Under the pieces are notes generated by a model that saw only the letters and a program-made list of their open reading frames with translations, had not been told where the DNA came from and searched no databases. Positions 13,125 through 16,079 of a stretch of 16,079 nucleotides of DNA are shown in pieces. Location of the stretch: assembly GCA_017551425.1 (NCBI GenBank), contig JAFZLQ010000058.1, forward strand, positions 1 to 16,079, given 5' to 3'. The position numbers were made by a program, and so were the translations under genes. Source of the stretch: Bacteroidales bacterium. Lineage in GTDB: Bacteria > Bacteroidota > Bacteroidia > Bacteroidales > UBA932. Within the stretch, counting starts at the first letter, position 1, and every line of letters starts with the position of its first letter.

Positions 13125-16079
13125 ATGAAACTAAAAGCAGTACGATTCTTATGGCTGGCCGCAATGGTCTGTCTGGTACTGTGCCCGTCCGGCGGAGGCG
13201 CATATGCGCAGTCCAAGGGATTTACGGTAAAGGGCAAGGTGCTTGACAGCCAGTCGCTGCCGGTCATCGGTGCAGGCGTGACCATCAAGGGCACGACCAC
13301 CGGCGTCGCCACCGGACTGGACGGAGAATTCTCCCTCACGGTACCTGACGAGAACGCCGTACTCGTCGCAGCTTCGCTCGGCTACGTAGCCAAAGAGGTG
13401 AAAGTAGGCAGGCAGCGCGACATGGTCATCATCCTCGACGAGGATTCAGAGTCATTGGAAGCGACCGTCGTGGTTGCCTACGGTACACAGACCAAGGCTA
13501 CCGTCACCGGCGCTCTCACCACCATCGACTCCAAGGCCCTCGTAAAGGCTCCGGTGGCCGACGTAACCAATGTGCTTGCGGGCCAGATGCCCGGTGTCTC
13601 CACAATCCAGGAGACCGGCCAGCCCGGCGAGGACTACGCCAAGATCTACATCCGAGGCGTCAGCTCCCTGAGTGAAAGCGCATCAACCCCTCTCATCCTC
13701 GTCGATGGCGTGGAGCGTCCGCTCAACACCGTTGACCCGAACGAAATCGAAAGCCTGTCCATCCTCAAGGACGCAGCCTCCACGGCAGTGTTCGGTGTGC
13801 GAGGCGCTAACGGCGTCATCATCGTGACCACCAAGCGCGGCGACGCCGGCAAGCCCAAGATTTCCGTCAGCTCCATCACCGGTCTTCAGATGCCTATGTC
13901 CTACATCAAGCAGAGCTCCGGTTACGACTTCGCACGTTACTACAACGTGTACCAGTGGAACGACGGCAAGCAGGACAAGAGCCTCTACTTCACCCCCGAG
14001 GCCATCGAGGCATACCGCACGGGTTCCGACCCCATCATGTTCGCAAGCACCGACTGGAACGAGGAAATGTTCCGCAAGGCCTTCCTCCAGACCAAGAACA
14101 ACGTGAACATCTCCGGCGGTTCGGACAAGGTCCGCTACTTCGTGTCCATGGGCTTCATGTACCAGAACGGTCTGCTCAAGCAGATCCCGGGCGTGACCTA
14201 CGACAACAACTACGCATACAACAGGTATAACTACCGCGCCAACCTGGACTTCAAGCTCACCGAATCAACCGACATGAAGTTCAACATCAGCGGCGTTATC
14301 GGCGACACCCAGCAGCCTTACACCACCAGGGACAACATCTGGACCCTCACCATGCTCTGGGCCCACCCCGTGGGAAGCCCCGGCGTGCTGGAGGGAATGC
14401 CCTTCACCAGCGTATCCACCAGCGCCCTCCCTTCCGGTCTTACCAAGTGGAACGGCTGGGAGTACTACTACTGGACCGGCTACACCAACAAGTACAAGAC
14501 CACCCTCGGCATGGACGTCACCCTCACCCAGAGGCTTGACTTCATCACCGAAGGCCTCAGCGTGGGCGTAAAGGGAAGCTACGACACCTCCATGCAGATC
14601 ACCAAGAAGCACACGGGAGGCAGCGGCCTGCACTACACCTTCGAATATGCATCCTGGGCCGACGATTCCGGCCTCAGCATCAACGACCCCGACTTCGACA
14701 AGTCCTACGTCTATGTGATTTCCGGCAAGGAAGCCCCCCTGAGCTACAGCGAATCGTCCGACGACGACAAGAGCTGGTACCTCGAGGGACGCGTGGACTA
14801 CAGCCGCAAGTTCGCGGGCAAGCACGCAGTCAGCGGCCTCCTTCTGTACAACCAGAGCCGCGACTACTATCCCTCCAAGTACACCTGGCTGCCCCGCGGT
14901 TACGTGGGCTTCGTGGGACGCCTCACCTACGGCTACCGCGACAAGTACCTCATTGACGTGAGCGCAGGTTACAACGGTTCCGAAAACTTCGCCCCCGGCA
15001 AGACCCGTTACGGTCTCTTCCCGTCGATCTCCCTCGGTTGGGTGATTTCCGAAGAGCCCTGGGTGAAGAAAGCCGGCTGGATAGACTACCTCAAGCTCCG
15101 CGCATCCGCAGGTAAGGTCGGTAACGACCTCGGCACCTCCGCCCGATTCATGTACATGCAGGGCGTATGGAACGAGGCGGGCACCTACTACTTCGGCTCC
15201 ACCGGCACCGGCGGCGTACCCCGCTACGAGATGGGCACCCCCGGCAACGACGGCGTCACCTGGGAAACCGCAGACAAGTACAACGTAGGTCTGGACTTCG
15301 ACATCCTCAACAAGAGGCTCCACTTCGGCGGAGACGTCTTCTACGAGCACCGCACCGGCATCCTCATCTCCCCGAACTCGCTGCCCGCGATAATCGCCAC
15401 CAAGGTCCCCAACATGAACCTCGGTGTGGTTGACAACCACGGTTACGAAGTCGAGGTTGGCTGGCGCGACCACATAGGCGAGTTCAACTACGACCTCAAC
15501 GCAAACGTGACCTTCGCCCGCAACAAGATCATCAACATGGACGAAGTTCCCGCAGAGATGCCTTACCAGAACCAGACCGGCGGCCCCACCCAGCGCCACC
15601 TGCTCTACAAGTACGTGCGTCTATATCAGAAATCGGACTTCTACATCGACGAGAACGGCGTCCAGCGCCTCAATCCCGACCTGCCCCAGCCGGCTACCAC
15701 CGTGTATCCCGGCGACTGTATGTATGAGGATATAGGCGGCGCCCTCGACGAGAACGGCAACCCCATCCCCGACGGCATCGTCGATGGCCGTGACAAGATG
15801 TACACCGGTTATCCCGACCGTCCCGAATACGTGTTCGGTTCCAACTGGAAGTTCAACTGGAAGGGCTTCAACCTCAGCCTCAACTGGATTGCAGCAACCA
15901 ACGTGAACCGTGTGTGGAACGCCGACTACCGTATCCCGTTCACCAACTCTGGCCACCGCGGACTCCTCCAGATCTTCGCGGAGAACAGCTGGATCGACAA
16001 CGACAACCCCTGGGCCCCAGGACGCGAGGACGGCACCCTGCCGCGCTTCACCAAGACCAATTATCCCTGGAACTCCGAG
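13125..16079 (+). CDS. SusC-like TonB-dependent outer-membrane transporter; 3' end missing
   Basis: 985 codons are open from ATG to the right edge. The signal peptide ends near AYAQ (about residue 28). A carboxypeptidase-D regulatory-like domain follows (FTVKGKVLDSQSLPVIGAGV to about 105), then a TonB-box-like stretch near VVVAYGTQTKATVTGA, a plug domain (APVADVTNVLAGQMPGV; IYIRGVSSL; LILVDGVE; SILKDAASTAVFGVRGANGVIIVTTKRG), and a long beta-barrel region (NVNISGGSDKVRYFVSMGF onward). No N-terminal STN domain is present, so it is not a sigma-factor-signalling FecA type. Full-length family members are about 1000-1100 residues, so little is missing. It would import oligosaccharides released at the surface, energised by TonB. 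It is the last visible gene of the operon, after GH18; a SusD partner should follow. Chito-oligosaccharide specificity is inferred from the neighbours. Confidence 0.95.
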   Translation, partial: MKLKAVRFLWLAAMVCLVLCPSGGGAYAQSKGFTVKGKVLDSQSLPVIGAGVTIKGTTTGVATGLDGEFSLTVPDENAVLVAASLGYVAKEVKVGRQRDMVIILDEDSESLEATVVVAYGTQTKATVTGALTTIDSKALVKAPVADVTNVLAGQMPGVSTIQETGQPGEDYAKIYIRGVSSLSESASTPLILVDGVERPLNTVDPNEIESLSILKDAASTAVFGVRGANGVIIVTTKRGDAGKPKISVSSITGLQMPMSYIKQSSGYDFARYYNVYQWNDGKQDKSLYFTPEAIEAYRTGSDPIMFASTDWNEEMFRKAFLQTKNNVNISGGSDKVRYFVSMGFMYQNGLLKQIPGVTYDNNYAYNRYNYRANLDFKLTESTDMKFNISGVIGDTQQPYTTRDNIWTLTMLWAHPVGSPGVLEGMPFTSVSTSALPSGLTKWNGWEYYYWTGYTNKYKTTLGMDVTLTQRLDFITEGLSVGVKGSYDTSMQITKKHTGGSGLHYTFEYASWADDSGLSINDPDFDKSYVYVISGKEAPLSYSESSDDDKSWYLEGRVDYSRKFAGKHAVSGLLLYNQSRDYYPSKYTWLPRGYVGFVGRLTYGYRDKYLIDVSAGYNGSENFAPGKTRYGLFPSISLGWVISEEPWVKKAGWIDYLKLRASAGKVGNDLGTSARFMYMQGVWNEAGTYYFGSTGTGGVPRYEMGTPGNDGVTWETADKYNVGLDFDILNKRLHFGGDVFYEHRTGILISPNSLPAIIATKVPNMNLGVVDNHGYEVEVGWRDHIGEFNYDLNANVTFARNKIINMDEVPAEMPYQNQTGGPTQRHLLYKYVRLYQKSDFYIDENGVQRLNPDLPQPATTVYPGDCMYEDIGGALDENGNPIPDGIVDGRDKMYTGYPDRPEYVFGSNWKFNWKGFNLSLNWIAATNVNRVWNADYRIPFTNSGHRGLLQIFAENSWIDNDNPWAPGREDGTLPRFTKTNYPWNSE

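Overview
This window looks like a polysaccharide utilisation locus from a member of the Bacteroidota, most likely an uncultured or high-GC Bacteroidales (Alistipes/Rikenellaceae-like is a guess). The evidence is a SusC-type TonB-dependent transporter, several Cys-lipidated lipoproteins, fimbrillin-like domains, a XylR-type hybrid regulator, and Bacteroidota -7 promoter elements (TAnnTTTG). The DNA is GC-rich with strong G/C third positions, which explains the many long shadow reading frames opposite real genes. I found no tRNA, rRNA, CRISPR array or insertion sequence.

Left arm (about 1-3895, minus strand). A surface alpha-amylase-family lipoprotein (GH13 behind a fimbrillin-like N-terminal domain) is followed by two tandem tiny genes of 42 and 41 codons that are paralogous to each other. 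Then comes a fimbrillin-like lipoprotein with a possible starch-binding C-terminal module, which runs off the left edge. Spacing is tight (14-23 bases), so this is probably one transcript.

Centre (3896-5293). A divergent intergenic region of 164 bases leads into a XylR-like regulator (periplasmic-binding-protein sensor plus AraC HTH). Two 29-base palindromes of identical geometry, TTGCGYAWWT-N9-inverse, lie on either side of the regulator gene. One is upstream of its promoter; the other overlaps its stop codon just upstream of the promoter of the next operon. A separate perfect 10-base inverted repeat brackets the regulator's -7 element.

Right arm (5294 to the right edge, plus strand). ROK sugar kinase, a GH2 exo-beta-D-glucosaminidase fused in frame to an alkaline phosphatase, a GH20 beta-hexosaminidase, a GH18 chitinase-type lipoprotein and a SusC transporter (cut at the right edge) follow one another with overlaps or gaps of 1-30 bases. 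The logic fits an amino-sugar polymer: GH18 cuts internally, SusC imports oligomers, GH20 releases GlcNAc, GH2 releases GlcN, and ROK phosphorylates a sugar. SusD is expected just beyond the right edge.

The most unusual items are the glucosaminidase-phosphatase fusion, the matched operator-like palindromes that would tie an alpha-glucan arm and an amino-sugar arm to one regulator, and the tandem micro-genes beside fimbrillin-domain proteins.
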